Shown here piece by piece: positions 8,895 to 20,228 of a stretch of 64,000 nucleotides of DNA. The position numbers were made by a program, and so were the translations under genes. The stretch lies in the NCBI RefSeq assembly GCF_001428025.1, contig NZ_LMSC01000009.1, positions 359,843 to 423,842 of the forward strand, written 5' to 3'. Positions within the stretch are counted from its first letter, which is position 1, and each line of letters begins with the position of its first letter. The notes beneath the pieces are model-generated. The model saw nothing but the letters and a program-made list of their open reading frames with translations. It ran no database searches and had not been told where the DNA came from. This stretch comes from Phycicoccus sp. Soil748 (lineage in GTDB: Bacteria; Actinomycetota; Actinomycetes; Actinomycetales; Dermatophilaceae).

Positions 8895-10737
8895 CCACCG
8901 CAGCCGTGTGCGGCGGGAGGTAGAGGGCTCGCGGCTTCAGCTTGGTCTGCGACGGCTCCCACGCGAGGACGACCTCGCTCGGCTCGGCGTCGAGGGGGAC
9001 GGTCCAGCGCGACGCGGCGAGGTTGACCACGGTGCGCAGGTCGCCCCGGCGCATGACGAGCCACTGCTCACGCTCGTCGAAGTCGACGTGCACCGCGTCG
9101 AGTCGGCCGTCGGTGAGATCGTGGTGGCTGCGGCGCAGCGCGATGAGGTCGCGGTACCAGCCGAGCATCCGCGCGTGATCGTCAGCCTCCAGCTCGTCCC
9201 ACCGCAGCTTGGAGCGCAGGAAGGTCTGCTCGTCCTGCGGGTCGGGCACGTCGTGGGCCGCCCAGCCGTGCGACTCGAACTCGCGCCGGCGCCCCTCGGT
9301 GACGGCCTTGGCCATCTCCGGCTCCTCGAAGTCGGTGAAGAACTGGAACGGCGTCGTGGCCGCCCACTCCTCGCCCATGAAGACCATGGGCGTGAAGGCC
9401 GAGGTGAGGTAGAGGGCCGCGCCGGCCGCCTGGAGGGACGGGCTGACGAGCGCCGAGATCCGTTCCCCGACAGCGCGGTTGCCCACCTGGTCGTGGGTCT
9501 GGAGGTAGGCCACGAAACGTCGCGCGTCCACGACGGTCGGGTCGACGGGCGCGCCCCAGTCCTGACCGCGGAAGCTCGACCAGGTGCCGTCGTGGAGGAA
9601 GCCACGGGTGAGCGTCTTGGCCAGCACCGCCACCGGGCCGCCGTCTGGCAGCGCGCGGGAGTGCCCCGCGAAGTCGGCGTAGTAGCCCTGCGTCTCCCCC
9701 GTGAGGGTCACGTGCAGCGCGTGGTGGACGTCGTCGTCCCACTGGGCGTCCATGCCACGCCCACCCTCGCCCGTCGCGGTGACCATGACCGCGTCGTTGA
9801 GGTCGCTCTCGGCGATGAGGTGCAGCGGCCGCCCCAGCCGGCGGGACAGGTCGCCCACCTCGTCGGCGAGCTGGGCCAGCACGTGGGTGGCCGAGTCGTC
9901 GCGCAGCTCGTGCACGGCGTCGAGGCGCAGTGCGTCGACGTGGAACTCTTCGAACCACCGCAGCGCGTTGTCGACCATCCAGCGGCGCACCGGCTCGCTG
10001 TCGGGGCCGTCGAGGTTGAACCCCGACCCCCACGGCGTGGGGTGCGCGTCGGAGAAGTAGGGCCCGAAGCGGGACAGGTAGTTGCCGACCGGTCCGAGGT
10101 GGTTGTAGACGACGTCGAGGCAGACGCCGAGGCCCACGGCGTGGCAGGCGTCGACGAAGCGCTGCAGGGCCGCCGGGCCGCCGTACACATCGTCGACCGC
10201 CCACGGGCCGACCCCGTCGTAGCCCCAGTTCCAGCGCCCCGGCCACACGGCGAGCGGCATGAGCTCGACGACGTCGACCCCGAGGTCGACGAGGTGGTCG
10301 AGGCGTTCGACGGCGGCATCGAGGGTGCCCTCGGCGGTGAAGGTGCCCACGTGCAGCTCGTAGACCACGGCCCCGAGGACACCGAGGCCCTGCTGCGGAC
10401 CGGCCCAGGTGGCGTCGTGCCAGGCGAAGGCTCCCGTGTCGAACCAGCGGCTCTCGCGGTGGACGCCCTGGGGCTGCCACGCCGACCTCGGGTCGGGAGT
10501 GAGGTCGCCGCGGTCGACGCGGAACCCGTAGTCGAGCGTCTGCGCAGCGGCGGCCGAGGTCGCGACCGGGAGGCGGACGGCCCACCAGCCCTCCGGGCGG
10601 CGTTCCATCGCCGTGCGCTGCGACGTGCCCCCGTCGAGGGACCACTCGACCTCGACGCCCTCGGCGTAGGGCGCCCAGACCGTCAGCTCGGCGTGCTGGT
10701 CCGACTGCGGGTTCGTGTGCGGCTCAGGCGATCTCAT
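8881..10737 (-). CDS. treZ: malto-oligosyltrehalose trehalohydrolase
   Basis: GH13 enzyme of 618 residues that releases trehalose from the maltooligosyltrehalose made by TreY. The N-terminal carbohydrate-binding beta domain begins LTVWAPYAEGVEVEW. The barrel contains ELHVGTF, DVVYNHLGPVGNY, the nucleophile in ALRLDAVHEL, acid/base Glu in LIAESDLND, and LQTHDQVGNR. The ATG overlaps the treY stop by 14 bp, so it is the last gene of a tightly coupled treX-treY-treZ operon. No independent promoter is visible. Confidence 0.95.
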   Translation of the reverse strand: MRSPEPHTNPQSDQHAELTVWAPYAEGVEVEWSLDGGTSQRTAMERRPEGWWAVRLPVATSAAAAQTLDYGFRVDRGDLTPDPRSAWQPQGVHRESRWFDTGAFAWHDATWAGPQQGLGVLGAVVYELHVGTFTAEGTLDAAVERLDHLVDLGVDVVELMPLAVWPGRWNWGYDGVGPWAVDDVYGGPAALQRFVDACHAVGLGVCLDVVYNHLGPVGNYLSRFGPYFSDAHPTPWGSGFNLDGPDSEPVRRWMVDNALRWFEEFHVDALRLDAVHELRDDSATHVLAQLADEVGDLSRRLGRPLHLIAESDLNDAVMVTATGEGGRGMDAQWDDDVHHALHVTLTGETQGYYADFAGHSRALPDGGPVAVLAKTLTRGFLHDGTWSSFRGQDWGAPVDPTVVDARRFVAYLQTHDQVGNRAVGERISALVSPSLQAAGAALYLTSAFTPMVFMGEEWAATTPFQFFTDFEEPEMAKAVTEGRRREFESHGWAAHDVPDPQDEQTFLRSKLRWDELEADDHARMLGWYRDLIALRRSHHDLTDGRLDAVHVDFDEREQWLVMRRGDLRTVVNLAASRWTVPLDAEPSEVVLAWEPSQTKLKPRALYLPPHTAAVVRVG

Positions 10738-13230
10738 CGCGCCCCAGCGTGCCATGCCGCACGAGCAGGGCGACGGGGAGGTCCGCCAGCACCCGCCCCA
10801 GCCGGACGCCCGGGCGACCCTCCACCGACACGACGGCCCGGCCGGTGAGCAGGTCGTGCCACTCCCCCTCCGGCAGCGCAAGGTGGGCATCGCCCCAGCC
10901 GTCACCGAGGCCCTCGCTGAGACGGGTGACGACCGCGACCACCTGGGTCCCGGACTCGTCGCCACGACCCACGGCCAACGCGTGGTCGCTCGTGGTGGGC
11001 ACCGGGGCGTAGGTCGCCTGCTCCCCGGTGAACCACTGGGCGTGGTGGTGCCGCAGCCTCAGGGCGCGGGAGGTGACCAGGAGCTTCTCGTCGTTGAGGT
11101 CGTGGGGCGTCTCGCCGGCATCGAGGCGGCCCAGCCGGTCACGGCGTGCGCCGTAGTCGACGGGGCGCCGGTTGTCGGGGTCGACGAGCGACAGGTCGAC
11201 GAGCTCGGTGCCCTGGTAGACGTCGGGCACCCCCGGGACGACGAGCTGGAGCAGCTTCTGTCCGAGGATGTTGACGCGGGACGCCTGCGCGGTGCGGTCG
11301 ACCCAGGCCTGGCAGTGGGCCACGAGGGCCGGCTGCGTGACCAGCGCGGTCACGAACCTCTGGACGTCCTGCTCGTAGGCCTCGTCGACGTCGGTCCACG
11401 TCGTGTGCCGCTTGGCCTCGCGAATCGCCTTGGTGGCGTAGGCCTGCAGCCGTTCCGCGCTGATCGGCCAGGCGCCGACGGCGGTCTGCCACAGGAGGTA
11501 CTCCGTGGCGCCGTCGAGGCGCGACCCGCGGTGGGGTGCGGCGAGCCGTCGACCAGCGGTGAGCCACGTGCGCCACTCCGCTGACAGCTCGGAGACGACG
11601 GCGAGGCGGGCCCGCACGTCCTCCGAGCGCTTGGTGTCGTGGGTGGACAGGGTCGTCATGGTGGTCGGCCAGGTGGCCAGCTGCCGGGCGGCGAAATCGT
11701 GCAGCTCCTCCGGGGAGATGCCCACCCGCTCGGGATCGCCCCCGACCTCGTTGAGCGAGGTGAGGCGGGCATACCGGTAGAACGCCGTGTCCTCGATGCC
11801 CTTGGCCATCACCGGCCCGCAGGTCTGCTGGAAGCGCACGAGGAACTCGCGCTGGGCGTCCTCGGTGTCGGCCTGGGCCTCGGGGAGGCGTCCACCGCGC
11901 GCGAGCTGGGCGATGGTGCTCACCGAGAGCTGGTCGGGTCCCGCGACGGCGGCGATGGCCCGCGACTCGGCGGCGTTGAGGACCGCGACCTGGTCGCCGC
12001 TCGCGGGCTCGTCGACCCCCAGGTAGGCGCGGTAGCGGTCCATCGCCACGAGCAGCGCCTCGAGGGCCCGCCGCAGCGAGTCCTGGTCGTGCCAGGGCAG
12101 CACGCAGGCCACGAGTCGCATGAGGCGGTTGACCTCGGCGGCCTGGACCTCCTTGACCACCTGTCGCTTGGCCTGCGTGACAACGTCGTCGAGCTCCTCG
12201 GGGTGCCCGACGACCTGGGTCAGCAGGTCGGTCAGCGGGCCCTTGCCCGCGGGGTCGACGAAGACGCCCCCGACCCGCAGCAACGTGTCGTAGCCGGTGG
12301 TGCCGGCACAGCGCCAGTCGTCGGCGAGCTCCTCGTGGCCCTCGAGGATCTTCTCCGCCACCACCCAGGCGTCGCCGGTGGCCTCGGCCAGCCGCGCGAG
12401 GTAGCCGCCCGGGTCGGCGAGGCCGTCCGGGTGGTCGATGCGGAAGCCGTCGACGAAGCCCGACCGGTGCAGGTAGAGCAGCAGCCGGTGCGTCGCGTCG
12501 AACACGTCCTCGTCCTCGACGCGGATGGCCGCCAGCGTCGTCACGTCGAAGAAGCGGCGGTAGTTGAGCCGCTCGCCACCCTCGCGCCAGTCGCACAGGA
12601 GGTAGTGCTGTGCCTCGACGAGCTCCTCGAGCGGGAGGTGCTCGGTGCCGGGCCGCAGCGGGAAGGCGTGGTCGTAGTAGCGCAGCACCGCCTCGTCGCC
12701 GCGCACCCCGCCGTCGTGGGCCGCGGACAGCTCGTCGTCGGCGAGCACCTTGCCCAGCGGCGCACCGAGCACCGGGACCAGCACCCGGTCGTCCTCGGCG
12801 GCCCAGTCGACGTCGAACCAGTGCGCGTACTCGGAGCCGAGCCCGTCGCGCAGCACCGACCACCACTGGCGGTTGAGCCACGCGGGGGTCGGCGTCGTCA
12901 TGTGGTTGGGCACCACGTCGACGACGACGCCCAGGCCGTAGAGCGACAGGGTCCGCGACAGGCGTGCCAGCTCGGTGCCGCCGCCCGCCTCCTCGTTGAC
13001 GAGGTCGTGGTTGACCACGTCGTAGCCGTGCGTCGAGCCCGGGCTCGGCTGCAGCACCGGCGACAGGTAGGCGTGCGAGACCCCGAGCGCGTCGAGGTAG
13101 CTCGCCTGCTCGGAGGCGTTGTCGAAGGTGAAGCCGCCGTGGACCTGGAGCCGGTACGTCGCGGTGGGCACCTCCTTCCCCGGGCCGGGACGGTGGGGGG
13201 CGCCACGCTGCATACCCATCTCCTGCGCGG

Positions 13231-13234
<4 letters not shown>
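10724..13234 (-). CDS. treY: malto-oligosyltrehalose synthase
   Basis: GH13 enzyme of 836 residues that isomerises the reducing-end alpha-1,4 bond of maltodextrin to an alpha,alpha-1,1 bond. Diagnostic stretches are ATYRLQVHGGFTF, YLSPVLQPSPGSTHGYDVV, VVDVVPNHM, the nucleophile in GFRIDHPDGLADP, acid/base Glu in VVAEKILEG, and KGIEDTAFYRY. Family members are long (700-850 residues), which fits. The first ATG (13234) overlaps the treX stop as ATGA; in-frame ATGs at 13219 and 13213 are weaker options. Confidence 0.95.
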
Positions 13235-15396
<2,162 letters not shown>

Positions 15397-15550
15397 GTGT
15401 CGCCTTCGTGTCGATGTCGCGGCCAGGGCCACGTCCGTGCTGGTCGAGGGCGCCGGTGACCTCGGGGAGGTCCCCATTGTGCCGGAGGTACGGCGTCCGC
15501 GCCGACCAGCGCACGGCACCCGCGCGACGCGGAGGTGAGCGGGCGCTTAG

Positions 15551-15556
15551 TACAGT
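15551..15556 (+). promoter_or_regulatory. putative -10 hexamer for the SDR gene at 15619
   Basis: TACAGT in a locally A/T-richer spot of the 222-bp gap between treX and the SDR gene. It would give a leader of about 55 bases carrying the Shine-Dalgarno TTGGAGG. Nothing else is recognised in the gap apart from the tentative treX -10. Confidence 0.4.
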
Positions 15557-15618
15557 GCACACCACACGGACCGACCGTCCCAGCCAGCCCCACCGCCGTC
15601 CCACCCCTTGGAGGACCG

Positions 15619-16374
15619 ATGAGTACCCAGCGCGTCGCGATCGTCACCGGAGCAGCCCGCGGCATCGGCGCCGCCACCGCCAGGCGGCTGGCCGCCGAGG
15701 GGCACGCCGTGGCCGTCCTCGACCTCGACGAGGCGTCGTGTGCCGGCACCGTCGAGGCGATCACCGCCGAGGGTGGCCGCGCGCTCGCCGTCGGCGTGGA
15801 CGTCTCCAAGGCCGACCAGGTGGAGGCTTCCGTCAAGCGGGTCGCCGACGAGCTGGGCGCGCCGACCATCCTGGTCAACAACGCGGGCGTCATCCGCGAC
15901 AACCTGATCTTCAAGATGACCGAGGACGACTGGGACACCGTGATGTCGGTGCACCTCAAGGGGTCGTTCCTCATGACCCGCGCGGTGCAGGCGCACATGA
16001 CGGCGGAGAAGTACGGCCGCATCGTCAACCTGTCCTCCAGCTCGGCGCAGGGCAACCGGGGCCAGGCCAACTACTCGGCCGCCAAGGCGGGTCTGCAGGG
16101 GTTCACCAAGACCCTCGCCATCGAGCTCGGCCGCTTCAACGTCACGGCCAACGCCGTCGCCCCCGGCTTCATCCAGACCGACATGACCAAGGCGACGGCC
16201 GAGCGGATGGGGGTCTCGTTCGAGGACTTCATCGCCCACTCCGCCTCGCAGATCCCGGTGCAGCGCGTCGGCCAGCCCGAGGACATCGCGGCGACGATCG
16301 CGTTCCTCACCTCCGAGGAAGCGGGCTTCGTGTCCGGGCAGGTCATCTACGTCGCGGGCGGCCCCCTCGACTGA
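15619..16374 (+). CDS. FabG-like 3-oxoacyl-ACP reductase (SDR family)
   Basis: NAD(P)-dependent short-chain dehydrogenase of 251 residues. Cofactor motif TGAARGIG at 11-18, NNAG near 90, and the catalytic set Ser (NLSSSSAQGNRG), Tyr and Lys (YSAAKAG), followed by APGFIQTDMTKA. The sequence is close to FabG4-like reductases, but exact substrate is uncertain. The start is set by a strong Shine-Dalgarno (TTGGAGGACCG) before the ATG. It stands alone, separate from the minus-strand SDR operon further right. Confidence 0.88.
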   Translation: MSTQRVAIVTGAARGIGAATARRLAAEGHAVAVLDLDEASCAGTVEAITAEGGRALAVGVDVSKADQVEASVKRVADELGAPTILVNNAGVIRDNLIFKMTEDDWDTVMSVHLKGSFLMTRAVQAHMTAEKYGRIVNLSSSSAQGNRGQANYSAAKAGLQGFTKTLAIELGRFNVTANAVAPGFIQTDMTKATAERMGVSFEDFIAHSASQIPVQRVGQPEDIAATIAFLTSEEAGFVSGQVIYVAGGPLD

Positions 16375-16448
16375 CTGGTCGGCGGGCGCTGGACAGGTTC
16401 TCCGAACTGCGTCCGGCCACCCACCACCGCGCCCTACACTCCGTGGCC

Positions 16449-17501
16449 GTGGGGGACGAGCAGCAGCCCGGTTGGGCCGAGGGTCAGGCGGTCATGCCTC
16501 CAGCGGGAGCAACGCCCGCAGCGGAGGCGACACCTTCAGGCCGGCCGCCCATCGAGCTCGGGTCCACCAAGGCACTGACGCGCGAGTGCATCAGCGCGGC
16601 CGCCAGGGGCACGGTCCTCAGCATCCGAGGCCTGGTCCTGGGCGGCGTCGCCATCGCGCTCGGCTACCTCGTCGTCGCCTCGGCGGAGTCGTTCTCCTGG
16701 TGGTTCTTCGCGGCAGCCGCCTTGGCGCTCTACCTCATCGAGGTCGGGTTCATCGTGTGGCGACTGGGCCGGGAGACCCGTCGCATCCTCCCTCCCGGCA
16801 GCACCGCGCGGAGCTGGTACACGGCGCCCGGCGTCCTGGCCCTCGAGTCCGGCCGCGGGCGCACGGACTTCCACGGCGGCTCCGTGGAGTCCTACCAGAG
16901 GCGCGGCACAGTCACCTTCCTGCGGCTGGGGCGGACCCGCCACCGAGGGTTCGTCCCCAGCGCCCTGCTCACCGACGAGGACCTGGCGTTCCTGCTGTCA
17001 CCACCCACCCCCGGCGCCGCTCGATCCGGGACCACGCCCGGTGACGACCTGCCCCTCGAGCTGGCCGTCACTGCCGCCACGAGGCGAGACGTCCAGCGAG
17101 CGGTCGTCGGCCGGTTGTGGCGACAGCCCTCCACCTACTACTTCCTGGGCCTGGCAGTCCTGCTGCTCGGGTTCGCGGTCACGGACGCCGATGCCGCCTC
17201 CGGCACCATCGGGGTCCTGTGCCTGGGCCTGGTGGCCCTGCGCACGGTCGCCACGGTACGGCTCGTCGGCCGCATGTACCGGCCGGGACGGCTCGTGCGC
17301 GCCGACATCACGGAGTCCGGCCTGCGCCTTCGCACCGACGACGACTTCGAGGACACCTGGCCCTTTGCCTCGGTGCGCCGCTGCGTCCTGGGGCGTCGCG
17401 TGGTGCGCCTGGACTTCGGGCGCAGTCGGCCCTCGCTGTTCCTGCCCCGCGCCCTGTTCCCGGCGCCGGAGCTCGCCCGTCTGCAGCAGCTCGTCGCCTG
17501 A
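16449..17501 (+). CDS. membrane protein with duplicated YcxB-like halves, function unknown
   Basis: A protein of about 350 residues (GTG at 16449; alternatives 16443 and 16494). Two helix pairs are visible, one near residues 55-105 (LVLGGVAIALGYLVVAS ... ALALYLIEVGFIVWRLG) and one near 225-265 (YYFLGLAVLLLGFAV ... CLGLVALRTVATVRLVG). Each is followed by a basic, beta-rich cytoplasmic segment (PGVLALES ... FVPSALLTDEDLAFLL and ITESGLRLRTDD ... RRCVLGRRVVRLDFG ... FLPRALFP). The repeat of helix pair plus beta domain resembles YcxB-like proteins, but this is inference. TACACT lies eight bases before the GTG. Confidence 0.75.
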   Translation: MGDEQQPGWAEGQAVMPPAGATPAAEATPSGRPPIELGSTKALTRECISAAARGTVLSIRGLVLGGVAIALGYLVVASAESFSWWFFAAAALALYLIEVGFIVWRLGRETRRILPPGSTARSWYTAPGVLALESGRGRTDFHGGSVESYQRRGTVTFLRLGRTRHRGFVPSALLTDEDLAFLLSPPTPGAARSGTTPGDDLPLELAVTAATRRDVQRAVVGRLWRQPSTYYFLGLAVLLLGFAVTDADAASGTIGVLCLGLVALRTVATVRLVGRMYRPGRLVRADITESGLRLRTDDDFEDTWPFASVRRCVLGRRVVRLDFGRSRPSLFLPRALFPAPELARLQQLVA

Positions 17502-17512
17502 CCCGGCGCTTT

Positions 17513-17542
17513 CGGCAGCTTTCGGCGCGGCGAAAGCTGCCG
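17513..17542. terminator. strong hairpin, probable bidirectional terminator (first of two)
   Basis: Arms CGGCAGCTTTCG (17513-17524) and CGAAAGCTGCCG (17531-17542) pair perfectly over 12 bp around GCGCGG; flanking TTT and AAA extend the stem with one bulged G. It lies between the converging genes ending at 17501 and 17629. Confidence 0.6.
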
Positions 17543-17552
17543 GAAACTGCCT

Positions 17553-17587
17553 GAATGGCCCTCACCTGGTGGGAGGAGGGGCCATTC
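17553..17587. terminator. second hairpin between converging genes
   Basis: Arms GAATGGCC (17553-17560) and GGCCATTC (17580-17587) flank a G-rich loop that itself contains the small palindrome CACCTGGTG. With the preceding hairpin it likely separates converging transcripts. Confidence 0.45.
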
Positions 17588-17628
17588 GGGCACTTTACGG
17601 CGTGAGTCGCCTCGGCTGCTGTCGGGCC

Positions 17629-18633
17629 TCAGGGGGCGTCGACGACGAGGCGACCGGTCGTCTCACCGGCACCGAGGCGCGTGAGTGCCGCCGGGACCTC
17701 GGTGAACGGGACCCGTTCGGACACCACCGGTCTCACCCGGCCTTCGCCCGCCCACGCCGAGAGCGCCTCGTGGGCCTGTCGGGCGACGGCCGGGTCGCGC
17801 TGGAGGTAGAGGCCCCAGTGCAGCCCGAGGATCGAGTAGTTCTTGACCAGCGCGTGGCCGAGGGCAGGCGCCGGGATGATGCCGCTGGTGAACCCCACGA
17901 CGACGATGCGACCCTCGAACGCGACGACCTTGGTGGAGGCTTCGTAGGACGCGCCGCCCACGGGGTCGAACACCACGTCGGCACCCGAGCGCCCCACTGC
18001 CTCCTTGAGTCCGGCGACGAGGTCGCCGGCGCTGCGGTCGACGACGACGTCCGCACCGGCCTGCCTCGCGACCTCGGCCTTCGCCTCGCCGCCGACCACT
18101 GCCACGACCCGCGCACCGAGCGCCTTGGCGACCTGGACCGCTGCCGTGCCGACACCGCCCGCCGCCGCGTGGACGACCACGGTCTCCCCGCGCTGCAGCG
18201 CCGCCCGGTGCACCAGCCCGACGTACGCCGTCTGGTAGGCGATCGTCAGGGTGCTCGCCTCGGAGTCGTCGAGGGCGTCGGGGGCCGGGAACGTCCCCGC
18301 GAGGGGCATGAGGCACTGCTCGGCGAGGCCCCCGTGCGGCAGGGCGGTCGTCCCGACGACGCGGTCACCGACCTCGAGCGCGGGGTCGGTCGTGACCCCA
18401 CCGACGGGCGGCCCGACCTCCAGCACCTCGCCACAGACCTCCACCCCGGGCGTGAACGGCAGGTCCGGACGCACCTGGTAGTGGCCACGCGCCATCAGCA
18501 CGTCGGGGAAGTTCAGCGCCGTGGCCAGCACGCGGACCCGGACGTGCCCACCCGGCACCTGTGGCGCTGCGACGTCCTCGAGGGCGAACACCTCGGACGG
18601 CTCGCCGAGGGACGTGACCTGCCATGCCTGCAC
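17629..18633 (-). CDS. NADPH:quinone oxidoreductase (zinc-less MDR family)
   Basis: A 334-residue medium-chain reductase. N-terminal GroES-like fold (VRVRVLATALNFPDVLMARGHYQVRP), FTPGVEVCGEVLEVG, then a Rossmann NADPH site (VHAAAGGVGTAAVQVAKALGARVVAV). The structural zinc Cys cluster of alcohol dehydrogenases is absent, typical of the quinone reductase branch. The GTG start has an excellent Shine-Dalgarno (AGGAGG) in the 31-bp gap after the SDR gene. It is the last gene of the acyl-CoA dehydrogenase/SDR operon, suggesting a redox step in breakdown of an acyl or branched substrate. Confidence 0.88.
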   Translation of the reverse strand: MQAWQVTSLGEPSEVFALEDVAAPQVPGGHVRVRVLATALNFPDVLMARGHYQVRPDLPFTPGVEVCGEVLEVGPPVGGVTTDPALEVGDRVVGTTALPHGGLAEQCLMPLAGTFPAPDALDDSEASTLTIAYQTAYVGLVHRAALQRGETVVVHAAAGGVGTAAVQVAKALGARVVAVVGGEAKAEVARQAGADVVVDRSAGDLVAGLKEAVGRSGADVVFDPVGGASYEASTKVVAFEGRIVVVGFTSGIIPAPALGHALVKNYSILGLHWGLYLQRDPAVARQAHEALSAWAGEGRVRPVVSERVPFTEVPAALTRLGAGETTGRLVVDAP

Positions 18634-18664
18634 GAATGCCTCCTGCTGCTCAGGGCTGAGGACC

Positions 18665-19462
18665 TCAGTCGGTGCCCATGGTGACCGCCGGCAGGGCTCC
18701 CGCCATGCGCCGCATCCCGGCCAGCCAGCGGTCCGGGTCGGACGCCCGACGTGCGTACATCTCGGCGACCTCGGGGTGCGGGAGGACCAGGAACTGCCCG
18801 GCCTCCATGGCCGCGAACAGGTCGCGGGCGACGTCCTCGGGGTCGACCGCGTCCGGCTCCATCAGGGCGCGGCCCGCCGCGCCCGAGCTCCACAACATGT
18901 CGGTGCGCACGCCCTGCGGGCAGACAGCGTGCACGCGAACTCCCTTGTCGCCGTAGGTCATCGACAGCCACTCCGAGAACGCCAGCGCCGCGTGCTTGGT
19001 GACGGCGTACGGCGCCGCGCCGGGGATCGAGAGCAGCCCGGCGGCCGAGACCGTCGCGACGAAGGTGCCACTCCCCCGCTCCAGCCACTCGGGCACGAGC
19101 AGCTTGGCAGCCCGGACGTGCGCCATGACGTTGACGTTCCACGAGGCGTCCCACGCCTTCTCGGCGACCGCCTCGGTGCCGCCCCGGGCAACGCCGGCGT
19201 TCGCGCAGTACACGTCGACCTGGCCGAGCTGCTCCCGCGCCGCGGCCACCAGCGCGCCCACGCCGTCCTCGCTGGAGGCGTCACCGGGCACGGCAACTGC
19301 GTTGTCCCCCAACGCCTTTGCCACCGACGACGCAGCCTCGGCGTCCAGGTCGTTGACGACCACCCGGGCCCCGGCAGTGACGAACGCCTTGGCGTAGGCC
19401 GCACCGATGCCACGCCCGGCGCCGGTCACGACCACGCCCTGGCCGGTGAGGTCGAGGGTCAC
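18665..19462 (-). CDS. SDR family oxidoreductase
   Basis: Short-chain dehydrogenase of 265 residues with TGAGRGIG, NAG (YCANAGVARGG) and a catalytic YAVTK motif. The segment after the active site (VHAVCPQGVRTDML) and the C-terminal extension rich in Arg/Ala resemble SDRs found with acyl-CoA dehydrogenases. GTG at 19462 overlaps the stop of the upstream SDR gene by 4 bp (GTGA). The open frame runs further back to 19858 inside that gene, but the overlap start is more plausible. Substrate unknown. Confidence 0.85.
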   Translation of the reverse strand: MTLDLTGQGVVVTGAGRGIGAAYAKAFVTAGARVVVNDLDAEAASSVAKALGDNAVAVPGDASSEDGVGALVAAAREQLGQVDVYCANAGVARGGTEAVAEKAWDASWNVNVMAHVRAAKLLVPEWLERGSGTFVATVSAAGLLSIPGAAPYAVTKHAALAFSEWLSMTYGDKGVRVHAVCPQGVRTDMLWSSGAAGRALMEPDAVDPEDVARDLFAAMEAGQFLVLPHPEVAEMYARRASDPDRWLAGMRRMAGALPAVTMGTD

Positions 19463-20223
19463 AGCTGGCCGCCGAGCGTGACGCCGCCGTCGACGACGAG
19501 CGTCTGCCCCGTCACCCAGCCGGCCTCCTTGGAGAGCAGGAACGACACAGCCCCGGCGATGTCCTCGGGGACGCCGAGCCGCTTCATCGGGTAGGCGGCG
19601 GCCACCTTCTCCTCGCGCCCCTCGTACAGCGCCTCGGCGAACTTCGTCTTGACCACGGCGGGGGCCACGGCGTTGACGCGCACGGCGGGCCCGAGCTGGT
19701 AGGCCAGCTCGACGGTGAGGTGGATCAGCGCGGCCTTGCTCACGGCGTACCAGCCGATCGCACCCGTGGCGCCGAGGCCGGCGATGGAGGCGATGTTGAC
19801 CACGGACCCGGGGTGCGCCTCGCTGCCGAGTCCGGCGGCGACGGCCTTGCGCGTCCACGAGAACGCCGAGAGGACGTTGACCTCCATGATCTTGCGGGCG
19901 ACGTCGAGCTCGGTGTCGAGCATCGGTCCGTAGACGGGGTTGATGCCGGTGTTGTTGACCAGGAGGTCGAAGCCACCGAAGGTCTCCCGGGCGGCGGCGA
20001 CGACCTCGTCCTGGTGGGCCTCGTCGGCGGCGTTGCCCGCGATGCCGAGGGCCTTGGACGGGCCGCCGAGGTGGTCGACTGCGGCGGCGAGGGCCTCGGG
20101 CTTGCGGGCGGTGATGACGACACGGGCGCCCTCGGCGACCAGCTTCTCGGCGATGCCGAGGCCGATCCCGCGAGAGGCGCCCGTGACGACGGCGACGGCG
20201 TTGTCGTGCGTCAGGTGGCTCAT
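19459..20223 (-). CDS. SDR family oxidoreductase (FabG-like)
   Basis: Classical SDR of 254 residues: TGASRGIG at 13-20, NNTG (LLVNNTGINPVYG), catalytic Ser in NIASIAGLGATG, YAVSK, and the C-terminal PEDIAGAVSFLLSKEAGWVTGQTLVVDGG. It probably oxidises or reduces a hydroxyacyl intermediate. The ATG follows the acyl-CoA dehydrogenase stop by 5 bp, so translation is likely coupled. Second gene of the minus-strand operon. Confidence 0.88.
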   Translation of the reverse strand: MSHLTHDNAVAVVTGASRGIGLGIAEKLVAEGARVVITARKPEALAAAVDHLGGPSKALGIAGNAADEAHQDEVVAAARETFGGFDLLVNNTGINPVYGPMLDTELDVARKIMEVNVLSAFSWTRKAVAAGLGSEAHPGSVVNIASIAGLGATGAIGWYAVSKAALIHLTVELAYQLGPAVRVNAVAPAVVKTKFAEALYEGREEKVAAAYPMKRLGVPEDIAGAVSFLLSKEAGWVTGQTLVVDGGVTLGGQL

Positions 20224-20228
20224 GGGTG

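Noticed and set aside
8908-10848. 646-residue frame antisense to treZ, and a 587-residue one antisense to treY (11639-13402)
   Set aside because: Shadow frames of clear GH13 genes with no family resemblance or start signals.
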